The notes beneath the pieces were generated by a model, which searched no databases, was not told the origin of the DNA, and was given only the letters and a program-made list of their open reading frames with translations. From Staphylotrichum longicolle (lineage: Eukaryota; Ascomycota; Sordariomycetes; Sordariales; Chaetomiaceae), in the NCBI GenBank assembly GCA_019096155.1, contig JAHCVI010000001.1:3286001-3350000 (forward strand): 64,000 bases of DNA, in the 5' to 3' direction. A program made the translations under genes and the position numbers. Numbering within the stretch: position 1 is the stretch's first letter; the number at the start of each line of letters is the position of its first letter. Shown one piece after another: positions 54,510 through 64,000 of this stretch.

Positions 54510-54925
54510 GATAGTTGTGATTAATGTGCGGTGCGCGAGGCGGTCTGTCTGCGCGCTTGCGGCTGCGATGCAGATGGATTGTTTGTTCGGGGATGGTTTG
54601 AGGGAACAGAGACAAGGCTGTGGAAGTGCGGATTGGTGGTTCATGAAGGTGGGATGGATTGTGATTTGATTTGCTGGTGTCCTGAAGCGCTGCGGGGCGA
54701 GCATCCTTGCCTTAGTGGGGCTTGGCAGCCTTGTAAGCTCTGAAGAGCATGACCCCAATGGGACAAGCAGGTAAATGGAACCTTCTTCACTCCTTCCATG
54801 TTCGTCCTTTCTTGAAACATGATCAATCATTCTATTCTTGAACACCGCCAATTCTGCTCCAACTCTTCTCCATCTCTCCAAAATGAGCATGGGTACGCTG
54901 GAGCCCACTCGCAGCTGTGCTGCTT
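54510..54925. other. Intergenic region MED10 / kinase-ankyrin-TPR gene
   Basis: 416 bases holding the MED10 promoter and the 3' flank of the large gene. Nothing else is seen. Confidence 0.5.
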
Positions 54926-57900
54926 CTATTTTGTAGAATCGGCTCTGAACGTTTCGAACCGGTCCGCCTCGGCTTGCACCTTCTTCAAGTGGTTCTTCCT
55001 GTATTCTTCTCGTCGGTGCACTTGTTCCCTGATCTGAGACAAATCGTCAATATACTGAGGGCAGAAACCCTCGGACTTGATGCCGAGACTCACCTTCAAT
55101 CTTGTCTGAAGCGCATCTTCTTCCTTGCCGAGCGCTTCATACAGAGCCTCCATGGCTTGCAAGCATTCCAGGTGTAGTTCGGAATGCGCATAGTTCAGCC
55201 GGTGCCACTTGTCCGTCCGACCAAGAGCCATTTTCGCCATACCGACGGCATGTTCATAATCCCTCGCGGCCGTCTTGAGCCTTACCTCTCGGATAAACGT
55301 CCTGACAAGCCCAATCTTCTCGAGCTCTCCACTGACTCCCAGCGACTGGGAGAATGCAACAGAGTTGGCCTTCCGCATAGCCTTGCGTGCCTCTTCATAG
55401 TCGCCTAGCTTCTCATGCAGTTCTACCAGGACCAGGACCGCATCGAGATTGTGCCGATCGCTCGCGACTACTCTCTGGTTGAGCGCAACGGCCTCGCCCA
55501 GCCGGCCCTGCTTGAAGCGAAGATAGGCCCGCGGTGGGTGGGCCATGCCGTGTCCATAGTCGCCCTCTTCGAAGACGTGTTGGCACGTCTCTTGCACGAG
55601 GTCGAGCATCACCTCGGCCTCTTCCATCTTGCCGACGTCGACGAGAACCTGCGCCAGAGCCGCTGCGGTGCGTAGCGTAGTCGCATCCTCCATCCCGGCG
55701 CTCGCGAGCCGGAAGTCCATGGCACGCCGGCCAAACTTTTCGGCCTCAGCCGACCAGCCCTGCTCGCTGCATGACTCCACCAGTGCCTCGAGCAGGAGGC
55801 ACGCCTCGTTGGGCTCCTCGGGATGCTCTGCTTCCATGTAACGCAGCACGTCTCGCTGCACCAGCTCCGCCTCGGGCCAGAAACCCAGCGCCGGGTAGAT
55901 GAAGATGAGGTCCTTCTTGGTCTCAACCGTTTCCATGTGGTACTCACCTCGCGCTTCCCGCCGTCGCTTCAGCAGCTCCGCCGCCAGATCGAGCGCCTCG
56001 GTCATGGGCCCCTCGGCGACGATCGCTCGCACCAGGTCTCCCGTACAGTTCAGCGTCATCTCAGCCGCGTCGCCAAACAGCCGCCGCGCCGACTCGGCTG
56101 CCGCCCGGTAGTGGCCCACCGCCTCGGACATGCGGTCCGTCTCTTCACACACGCGCCCCAGGAAGCTGGCCGCCAGCTGCGCTTGGGTTGAGTCAGCCGC
56201 GGCAGCCGCGAGCACTTCACGCGCCAGTGGCTCCGCGGCGGCGTAGTCCCCTGCCTCGATTTGCACTCTAGCCACAGTGCACATGCTACTCAGCACGTCC
56301 GACGTCGCCACCCCGCCGGCAGACGCTCTCGCCCGTTCGAGAGAGGCGGCGTGCAGGGCGCGCGCCTCGTCCAGCTCGCCTCGCTCCTCCTTGCACGTCG
56401 CCAGCAGGTGCAGCGCCGTGGAGACCATTTCGTCATTGGTCTCGCACACGTTGCGGCTGAGGTGCAGGCACCGCTGCGCTTGTACCTTGGCCTCATCGAG
56501 CCGCCCTGCCCGTATCAGGGTGCTGCACAATAGCTCCACCGCTTTGCGGGTCTGGTTGGTGACCTCGCCGTGGCATCTGACGGCGGTGGTGACGCGGCGC
56601 TCGGCGAGGTCGATGGCCTCGTCGAAGTTGCCTGCAAAGGAGAGCGTCAAGAGAAGCAGGGTCTCCGCGTTGCAGGTCGTCTCGTGGTCGTCACCGAGCT
56701 CGGCCCGGTAAGCAAGCACCGCCTCCCTGCCGTATGCTTCAGACCTTGCGAACTGGGCTTGCCTCCTGATGGTCAGGCAAAGAGCGGTCTTGAGGGCCGC
56801 CAGCTCCAGGGTGTCGTTGGGCGAGGACTGCTCGAGGGCCTTCAGCACCTGTTCTTGGAGGAGGCTCGCTTCGACCCATCTCTCGCACCTCCTCAGGGCA
56901 GTAGCTAGCTCACGCTTCTGCTTTATTGTGTCTGGATGCTCAGGACCTATGGTGGATTTGAGATGGTCCACCAGCCTCTGGAGCCACCTGGCTTCCTCCT
57001 CCCACATGTCGCGCAGTTTGTAGTGGAAGGCAAGCCGCTCCAGCGCCACATGAGTGGCGTGGGATTTCCGCTTCCCGTGCACCTCCAGACAAGTTTCGAC
57101 CACGGCAATTAAGATGGGCTCCGAGGCTTCGTGCTGCCCGTAAAGATCCAACCCAGCTGCTATGCTGAGGAGCGTCTCGAACACCTCGCAGAAATCCCTT
57201 TGCTTTACAACTTGCAGCCTGTGTGGTAGGGACTTTGCGAGCTCGGCCGCTGCTTCAAACTTTTGGGTTCGGCAATAGTCTTGGGTGAGATTTGCCCTCA
57301 GGTAAAACAGCGGCCCTGAAAAGTCCAGGCCGTCATCGCCGTCGCTGTTGTCGGGGACGACCCGGTCATGGGATTTCCGGTGGTATACCTCCAGCACCGC
57401 TTCCTGGATCTTGACGGCCTCGTCACATTTCCCTAACATTGACTCCGTATCGGCGCGCGCAATCTCGACTTTGATGGTGACGGGGTGGTTGCTGCCGAAG
57501 GTGTCGACGGCATTGCGAGAGACGGCGAGGGCATACTCGTTCGCCTCTTGGACTCTGCCAAGTCCGCATGTAATGTAGATTTTGTGGACCAAGGATTCGA
57601 ACAAGTCGACGTGGTTCGAAGGAAGCTGGGCCTGTCGTTCCGCGAGGACAGTCTTGTGCAGCTCCTCTGCTTCCTCCCACTTCCTCTGATAACCAAGCAC
57701 CTCAACCAGAACTGACATGGTGCGCAGGGTCTTGAGGTTTGTCTCTCCCAGCCTCAGCTTCTGCAACCCAAGAGCCTTCCTCAGCTTGATTTCCCTCTCG
57801 GCAAGCGATTCGATGCCGTCGCCAATAGAGAGCTCCGCCTCGTCTCTCTCGAGCTTGAGCTTCTCCAGCGTCGCCTCTAGGGAGGCGGCAGCTTGCCTGT

Positions 57901-60505
57901 ACTCTTCTGTGTCTTCGAGGGAAAGCGGATGGTCACCCAACCATATCTCGAGTGAATCCGGGTTGGTTGAATGCGCTGCGACTTCCTCGATCATCTTCCG
58001 TTGCACGTACTCACGCAGCTGTTTCAGCTCCTCGAGGTATTCACCGTCTTCGCCTGACTCTTCCAACTCGCTCAAATTCTCAAGCAACCTCCCGGGCAGA
58101 TACTTTTCTCGATCACTGACCAACATGCGGTGCCCCTGCTGCTCAACCAGTTCCGCCACCCTCCGCCGATTCCCCAACTGCACCGCGACGTGCATCCTCG
58201 TCCTCCCATGCCCAGGGTCGCCCTTGTCTAGTAACGTGAGGATAATATCTTCCATCTCCAGCCTCCACTGATACAGCTCCTCCTTGTCCGGCGCCCTCTC
58301 ACTCCACGTAGAAGACGCCTTCTGCGGTCGCCGCCCAGCGTCAACAGCAATCCCCGCAAGCTTGTCTAGCATCTGCCCTGATTCGACGTGCGCCCCCGCC
58401 TGCAGCAGCGCGTGCACCGCGGGCGCGTTGCCCGCATACAGGGCCATCGCAAGCGGCGTCACCCCCTCCACCACGGTGTTCACCAGCGCCCGCACGCGCT
58501 CGTGCTCCAGCAGGTGGAAGAGCACATGCATCCCGCGCACCGCCGACCGCCCCATGGCCGCCTGGTGCAGGATGGTATGCCCGCCACCGCCCAGCCCTTC
58601 CATCGGCGCCCCGCGCTCCAGCAACAGATCGATCGTCTCCCCGTCGCACACCCGATGCCGTCACCGCCGCCTCGAGCGGCGTCTTGCCGATCCGGTCCCA
58701 CCGCGCCCCGAGCTCCCCTCCGACCTTGTAGTCCAGCAGCACTCGCACCGCCGCCGCGCTGCCAGACATGACCGCCACAAACAGCAGCGGGATCCGCTCC
58801 TCGCCCGCCACCAGCGCCCCGCCAACACCACCACCACCATCATCATCATCCCATCCCCTCCCGTTTGCATGCCGCCGCGCGTCCAACACAGCGGCCGCCA
58901 CCTCCGCGTTGCCCGCGTGCAGCGCCGCGGCGAGCACTTCCGTGCTGAGCGGCAGCAGCCCCTCGTCCAGGAGGAGCCGGATGATGCGCGGCGCGGCGGC
59001 GTCGCGGCGCTGGACGATTGCGTCTGCCACGGCCATGGGTTGTTCGGCGCGGCCGAAGCGGGCGCCGCGGGCGAGGAGGGCCGGGATCGGGTCCAAGCTG
59101 AAGCGGCAGGGGGCGTGGCGGAGGGCGTGGGTGAGCGGGGTGGCGCCCCCGGGTGAGGTTTCGGCGGTGAGGGCGGTGGGGTTGGCGGACTGGATGAAGT
59201 CTATTGTGGACTCGAGGGTGGTGGGTGTGGCTGCGCGGCCGTGGAGGAGGAGCGGGAGGAGGGGTCGTGCGGGTGGACGAGGTCGAAGAGGCCGAGTGGC
59301 GGGACCGAGGGGGGGGTCCAGAGGGAGGCACGGTAGGTTTGTTCGAAGGGGAGGAGGGAGGGGAGGAGGGAGGGGAGGAGGTGTGGAGGTGCAGGGAGAC
59401 GGCGAGGGGGTAGGTGTTTGTCGTCCAGCCGATTGCTTTGGGATCGTCTTGCGGGGGAACGTCGAGCGCGGTCTGGAGGAAGGCGGCCACGAGGGGGGCG
59501 TTGTTGGTTGCGATGGCGAGCTCGAGGGGCGTGCCGGATATTGTGCAGTCGCTTACTTGTATTCCTGGCTCTGGGGTGGTTTCTAGCAGGCATTCCCTGC
59601 CTCCTGGCGCGGAGAGCAGAAGCGTGAGGGCCACGCCAATCTCCTCGGGCTCGAAGGACCCAAGCCAGTGCAGTGGTGTGGCCCGCGGGTTGCCGGCGGG
59701 CAGGAGTGAGACGCCTTGGCTGAGAAGCCATCGGAGCATGTCGAGGTGCCCGCCGCGGCAGGCAGCGGTGAGCACATCTTCACTCCACGCGGTATCCGCC
59801 GCTTTGGGCAGTGTCCCCGTCAAAGTCCCAGTGGATAACGGAACTGCTGAATGGGCAGACAGAAACTCCATGAGCGGCAGTAAACCAAGACGGGCTGCCG
59901 TGACCAGGAGATTTCCTTGGATTTGGGGCATGTCCGAGTCGTCTTCCTCCACACACATGATGCATTCAAGGCCCTCGGCACACCAACCTTCCACATCTTT
60001 CAACTTGGTGTGCGCATCTGGGAGATGGACTCCGCTGAGAATCGTCTCCCCGTTCTGTCGGATATCAAACGCCCCCTTCAGCGCGTCTGCCTGCTGCACC
60101 TTCTCATACCGCTGGAGCCGCTCGGCAAAGTAGACTCTACTGTTGAGTTCGGACAGAGATTTTTCGAGCGTCGCGATGGGGTGGTTGATCGCCCACAAGG
60201 TCGGAGGCACCTCGCCCACGAGCGCGTCATGGAGCCGAAAGACGAGGGCGAGGGCCTTGCTGCTGCCCAGGTGGGCGGCCTCGGCCAGAAGGCTCAGTGA
60301 CGTGGGGATGTCGACTTTGTCTGTTCCGGCACCGGACAGATGGCACATGGCGAGATCGAAGAGGGACGATCTCTTATCGATGCTGGATGTCGATGTTTTG
60401 ATTGTGCGCTGGAGCTGGTCGACCAGATCGGCTTGGACGGCTAGTGGCATCTGGGGGAGTGCCTGTTCCCAGATGCCGTTGTCAGCGTCTGCAACTCGAG
60501 CTTGA
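54926..60505 (-). CDS. Sel1-ankyrin-TPR part of a giant kinase-repeat protein
   Basis: The first part (from 60505: QARVADADNGIWEQALPQMP) has a Sel1-like repeat (LFDLAMCHLSGAGT; LAEAAHLGSSKALALVF). Ankyrin repeats follow: LLVTAARLGLLPLMEFLSAH, VLTAACRGGHLDMLRWLLSQ, GTPLELAIATNNAPLVAAFL, ATPLTHALRHAP, LAAALHAGNAEVAAAVLD, HTILHQAAMGRSAVRGMHVL and TPLAMALYAGNAPAVHALLQ. From about 57.7 kb to the end there are more than a dozen kinesin-light-chain-like TPRs (for example LVEVLGYQRKWEEAEELHKT, ALRRCERWVEASLLQEQVL), ending RFETFRADSTK. Three frame slips are needed in the ankyrin segment (about 59345-59390, 59270 and 58655). It joins in phase to the upstream kinase exon by one intron (60506-60687), so I treat both as one protein of about 2,270 residues. 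The layout resembles NLR-like sensors, but no NACHT/NB-ARC is visible. Confidence 0.72.
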
Positions 60506-60687
60506 CTTTGGGTAGGTAGTTGGTTGGTTCATACCAATGTCGCCACGGGCGGCCTGTTAGATCCGGCAAAAGGTTTCAGGGGCGCGGCCCACGTCGCGTT
60601 TCGCGCGGCAGGGAAACCTAATTGTCGCCTTGGACGGCAGTCAGTATAGAGAGAAGTCTCGGTGGGGAGTAACCGAGCAGCACTCAC

Positions 60688-61916
60688 ATCCAGACGCTTC
60701 CGCTGAGAGCTTGCTGCTGACGGAAATATGCAACAATCTTTCCCATGTCTTCACGATCGTGCGGTTCGTCCTTCAGACTTGCCTGAAGAACGCGGCTGAC
60801 GATCTGGACGAGCGAGGCGTCTTCGGTCCCATGAGCCTCCTTAAGTGAAGTTATGCTTCGAAGGAGCAGCTCGTCTTTCGGGAGGGTGCTGAGCCGAGAC
60901 ACGGCCTCCGTACTGTCCTCGGTGCCCAGGACGTCGCCTAGGGTCTTGTAGTATCGCACCCCTCCCAAAATCAACTCCCAGGAGAGAAGCCCAAACGAGT
61001 AGATGTCGCATCTGAACAGCGACTCCATTGCCATTGGCACCACAGAGCTCCTTGATCGTATCTCTGGGGCGTTGAAGATTGACGTGCCCAGGTAGACCTG
61101 GCTGCATTGCTCGGGCGTGTGGAGATCGACGAGCGAATGGCCAAAGTCGGACAGCTTGGCCACGTAGGGCCGCCCGTAGCCCTCGAAGACGAGCGTGTTC
61201 TCCATCTTGACGTCGCCGTGAGCGATGGCGCACTTGTGGAGGGCCTCGATGCCGCTCGCGACGTCGTGCATGAGATGAGTCTTGGTGAGGAGGTCCAGCG
61301 TCTTGTCGGGGGCCAGGCCCTGGCAGACATCTTTCAGGGTCCCAAACGGTGCGAACTCGGCGACCAGAGAGACGATGTTGTGAGGGGAGGAAGGGGCTGT
61401 GAACTCGGATCGGTAGCCGATCAGAGAGACGATGTTGAGATGGGACCACAGGGGCGGGTGGGTGAGGATCCGGAGCTCCTTCAAGATTGTGGTCACGGAG
61501 CGTTGGTGAGCAGCTGAGGCAGCCGAGCTTGCCTCGTCTCGCGAACCGCCTCCGTGGAACATCTTGAGTTTCTTGACGGCCACCACGACGGGCTTCCCAT
61601 CGATCTTCTGTTTGAGTGTGCATTTGTCGACGCTGTACGAAGCACCGTCGCCAACAAACTTGGCCACTGCATCCCAGCCGGTGTTGAAATCGGCGGCTTT
61701 GAAATGTCGCAGCTTTGGAGAGTGTGTTTCCGATCCGGACTTGTGCCCTGGTTCATCCCAGCTCAGACTGACCAAATAGTTCCATATATCTACGGATTCA
61801 AGGCGACCAGCCTGAGTTGTTTTGGCTCCAGTGGCAGCCTTCCCACCATCGACATGGACAGAGAGAGGAGCCGCCTCAGAAGCGAGCACAGTACGGGCGT
61901 CCCAAGTAAGGCTCAT
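60688..61916 (-). CDS. N-terminal protein kinase exon of the giant kinase-Sel1-ankyrin-TPR protein
   Basis: The start at 61916 gives MSLTWDARTVLASEAAPLSV. The kinase domain follows: VGDGASYSVDKCTL (loose glycine loop), VVVAVKKLKMF (beta-3 Lys), the helix C region TTILKELRILTHPPLWSHLN, IVSLVAEFAPFGTLKDVCQG, catalytic loop CAIAHGDVKMENTLVFEG (HGD with Asp, Lys and Asn), KLSDFGHSLVD (intact DFG) and NAPEIRSRSS (APE-like), then DIYSFGLLSWELILGGVRYY. All catalytic residues are present, so it should be active. The exon ends after SGSVW with two bases left over; the acceptor at 60506/60505 restores the frame into the Sel1 part. If that intron is not used, this would be a separate 410-aa kinase. Its substrate is unknown. 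Confidence 0.8.
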
Positions 61917-62267
61917 TTCGAAGTTTCGGGGGGTTGTTGGAGAGCGAAAATCAGAAATCGCAAAGGCGCACCAACCAATCCGGTGTCAGTCGAGCGAGGC
62001 ACTCTCATAGTCAGTGAGGCACCCAACATGAACGGGATAATCGGCGCCAAAGTCAGGTACATACCTAAGCGACTAACAAGGGGCTGAGGCGCAGCCACAC
62101 TAAGCCCGCATGACACCCTACCAGCTGAGAACAGAAGAGCCGCGTTTTCCCCAAGATGGCATCAATAAATCAAACTAAGCCCTCCCTCTCCCCCTATTTG
62201 CCTGCTCGTGGTCTGATATCGTCATTCCAGCACCCCAATCTTCAGCCAACACAACCAGGACAAGCAA
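61917..62267. promoter_or_regulatory. Short divergent promoter shared by the kinase-repeat and HeLo genes
   Basis: 351 bases between the two start codons. It is AT-richer than its surroundings (for example 62150-62180), with no gene of its own. The short head-to-head spacing suggests the two genes are co-expressed. Confidence 0.5.
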
Positions 62268-62888
62268 ATGGAGGTCGCCGGCCTTGTCTTCGGCGCCGTC
62301 GTCTTGGTGAAACCAATATGCAGCTCCATCGACGACATCCTCAAGACCTACAGCGAATTCGGAAAAGACGCCGAGCGCCTCCGGCTCCGCTTCGTCGTGT
62401 CCCGGACCAGGCTGGACTCGATGGAGCGCGTCCTGTTTGACGAGAACAAGTTCTCGCCCGTCATGCCCGGCCGCCTGATCGACCACCTCCCAGAAAAGAC
62501 ATGCGACGACATGCTGGCCCTGCTCCGGCAGCTTTATGGCCTCCTGGTGGAGTACGCGGCCGTCCGGGTGCAGTACAAAATCGAACGGCAGCAGGAGGCC
62601 GCCGACAAGGTCGACGTCGGCAGCCTGGCCGACATGTCGCCAGAGGACCGCATCAAGTGCCTCACGCTCGACAAGAAGCGCACCGAGGCGTCGCAGCAGA
62701 AAGCCGTCGGATGGGCGCGCAAGATGATGTGGGCGGCCTTTGACAAGACGAGCACCGAGAAGCTCGTGTCCGAGTTCGAGGCGTGGACGCAGAGGACGCA
62801 GACGCTGCTCGAAGCCGCGTGGTGGCCCCTCTCCTTCTTCCAGACGCTCGAGCGGCTGCAGAAGCTCGAGGGGGACAAGGACGCCTAA
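62268..62888 (+). CDS. HeLo-domain (HET-S/LOP-B type) protein, N-terminal part
   Basis: The ATG at 62268 gives MEVAGLVFGAVVLVKPICSS, the hydrophobic, amphipathic N-terminus typical of HeLo domains. It is followed by a helical bundle: IDDILKTYSEFGKDAERLRL, LRFVVSRTRLDSMERVLFDE, DDMLALLRQLYGLLVEYAAV, then a charged segment (YKIERQQEAADKVDVG) and KLVSEFEAWTQRTQTLLEAA. The frame stops with TAA at 62886-62888 after LEGDKDA, but continues protein-like beyond it into a kinase-like region in the same frame. Family knowledge: HeLo domains form membrane-targeting bundles in fungal programmed cell death (HET-S) and are related to the MLKL four-helix bundle. Whether this 206-aa product is made alone is unknown. 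Confidence 0.78.
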   Translation: MEVAGLVFGAVVLVKPICSSIDDILKTYSEFGKDAERLRLRFVVSRTRLDSMERVLFDENKFSPVMPGRLIDHLPEKTCDDMLALLRQLYGLLVEYAAVRVQYKIERQQEAADKVDVGSLADMSPEDRIKCLTLDKKRTEASQQKAVGWARKMMWAAFDKTSTEKLVSEFEAWTQRTQTLLEAAWWPLSFFQTLERLQKLEGDKDA

Positions 62889-64000
62889 ACGGTCGGCTTG
62901 CTGCGCGGCATCGGGGTGCGCAAGTTGCTCGTGACCGGCCCGGCGTTGATGCATTCCCAGTCCTAGGCAAAGGAGGCGCTCCCTAAGGACTTTTGTCCTA
63001 GTTCGTAGATTGGCGGGTTTGAGCTGGGGACCCTGAAGGGCTCAGATGGCCGCTACCTGGCGGAATACAAGCAGTACGCGCCTGGAGGTAGGAGCTCCGT
63101 CAGCGATGCCGTCGTCCGGCAGCGAGTCGTTTAGCTGGCAGCCCTGCTCCACGAAGCCCCCGTCTCGGACCCGGCGCTGAGGGTGCTGCAGTGCACACAC
63201 TACTTTGAAGAAACCCCAAAGTCACGGTTCGGGCTGGTGTATCTCCTCCCCCCTCCCACCAACGGCACAGCCTCACAACCACCTACCACGCTCGCCAGCA
63301 TCCTTGACGCCAAGTCCAAGGGCGGACGCCCGTCTCTCACCGCGCGGCTCCGCCTCGCCCACAAACTCGCCCTGTGTCTGCAGCGGCTGCACACGTACTC
63401 GTGGGTGCACAAGTCGCTGCGGCCGGAGAACGTGCTCTTGTTCCCCTCGGCCGCCGCGGACGACCGCGCGCCGTCCGGGGGCATGGAGAAGGCGATGGAG
63501 GACCCGCGGCTGGTCGGGTTCGAGTACGCGCGGCAGGAGTCCGACTTTTCCGACCAGTTTGGCGAGTCCGAAATCAAACGCAACGTCTACCGACATCCGA
63601 CGCGCTGGGGGCAGCCGACGAATCGGTTTGAAAAAGTACATGATTTGTATGGTATGTGATGAGACACTGCTGATGGTCATTATTATTTGGGAACAGGGAG
63701 TAAGAATACTGACCAACGCTCTTGCGGCGTTCTGTCATGCAGCCCTAGGTGTCCTCCTTTTAGAAATCGGCCTCTGGTCGCGGGCCGATCAGCTCGACAA
63801 CGGGGCCCTGGTTGCGCCTACCATGGCCCACAATCCCGTCGCTGTGCAGAACAAGCTGCTCAAGCACGCACAGGTCCGTCTGGGGTTCTACGTCGGCGAT
63901 GCCTTCCGTGACGCCGTGGTTGGTTGTCTTACCGGCCAGTTCCGTGAGACGACCATCGTCGAGGCGTTTGACGGGATAGTAGAAGGGCTCGGGGCCGCAG
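62889..64000 (+). pseudogene. Degenerate kinase-like region in frame with the HeLo domain (runs off window)
   Basis: In the same frame as the HeLo part the sequence reads TVGLLRGIGVRKLLVTGPAL, then after a stop AKEALPKDFCPSS, after another IGGFELGTLKGSDGRYLAEY, and after a fourth LAALLHEAPVSDPALRVLQC and a pseudokinase. Stops lie at 62886 (TAA), 62964, 63006 and 63132 (all TAG). The kinase-like part has FGLVYLLPPP (hinge), LRLAHKLALCLQRLHTYSWV, HKSLRPENVLL instead of HRD, and LVGFEYARQ instead of DFG, so it should be inactive. An intron (63652-63741) joins YG to ALGVLLLEIGLWSRADQLD; coding continues past base 64000. The stops may mark a RIP-damaged pseudogene, recoded or edited stops, or missed introns. 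Confidence 0.65.

Noticed and set aside
62880..63140. Introns as the explanation for the four stops in the HeLo-kinase frame
   Set aside because: There is no good GT donor between the coding-like end of the HeLo part and the TAA at 62886, and the sequence between the stops reads as protein in a single frame. It was not excluded for 63088-63134, which has GT..AG ends.
1..64000. CRISPR arrays, insertion sequences, long terminal repeats, prophage or viral genes, 5S rRNA
   Set aside because: None seen. No spaced direct repeats, no transposase or reverse transcriptase motifs and no long terminal repeats; the gene structure is that of nuclear fungal DNA.

Overview
The window is nuclear DNA of a filamentous ascomycete, most likely Sordariales and close to the Chaetomiaceae. 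Reasons: GC-rich genes with many short introns (about 45-180 nt, GT..AG with CTGAC/CTAAC-type branch sites), about one gene per 2.5 kb, and protein families typical of that group, such as a CBM1-bearing cellobiose dehydrogenase, DUF4045-gelsolin, MEI2, HapE and HeLo-domain proteins. I could not run a search, so names rest on recognised motifs and on frames that splice together coherently.

Layout. 1-13.6 kb: 3' part of a SUN-like SLP1 protein (+), MEI2-like RNA-binding protein (-), exocyst SEC15 (+), CCAAT-binding subunit HapE/HAP5 (-), rRNA processing factor FCF2 (+). 14.2-24.3 kb: mitoribosomal uS10m (+), mitochondrial Trp-tRNA synthetase (+), importin-13/Kap122-type karyopherin (-), X-Pro aminopeptidase P (+). 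24.4-37.4 kb: FUN14 protein (-), small kinase-like protein (-), an unrecognised disordered protein (+), TIP41 (-), Aurora/Ipl1 kinase (+), ATP23 metalloprotease (-), glutamate 5-kinase (+), NIP7 (-). 37.7-42.1 kb: a tRNA-Arg(UCG) and a secreted cellobiose dehydrogenase (+). 42.8-54.5 kb: GNAT protein (-), ARL2 GTPase (+), a large DUF4045-gelsolin protein (+), MED10 (-). 54.9-64 kb: an accessory-looking block with a very large kinase-Sel1-ankyrin-TPR protein (-), head to head with a HeLo-domain plus degenerate kinase gene (+) that runs off the right edge.

Most genes are housekeeping and work independently. The last 9 kb is the most interesting part. The HeLo domain is the fungal cell-death membrane domain related to the MLKL four-helix bundle. 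Here it is followed in the same frame by a pseudokinase, and the linker carries four in-frame stops (one TAA, three TAG), each one C-to-T step from a Gln codon. The neighbour sharing its promoter looks like an NLR-style sensor: an intact kinase plus two kinds of repeat.

Caution on the sequence itself. Several conserved genes (Aurora, gelsolin, MEI2, HapE, the ankyrin segment, probably FUN14) need single-base indels to restore the expected frame, often in clusters and mostly missing bases. This looks like uncorrected assembly error rather than biology. The stops in the HeLo-kinase gene are substitutions and do not fit that error pattern.
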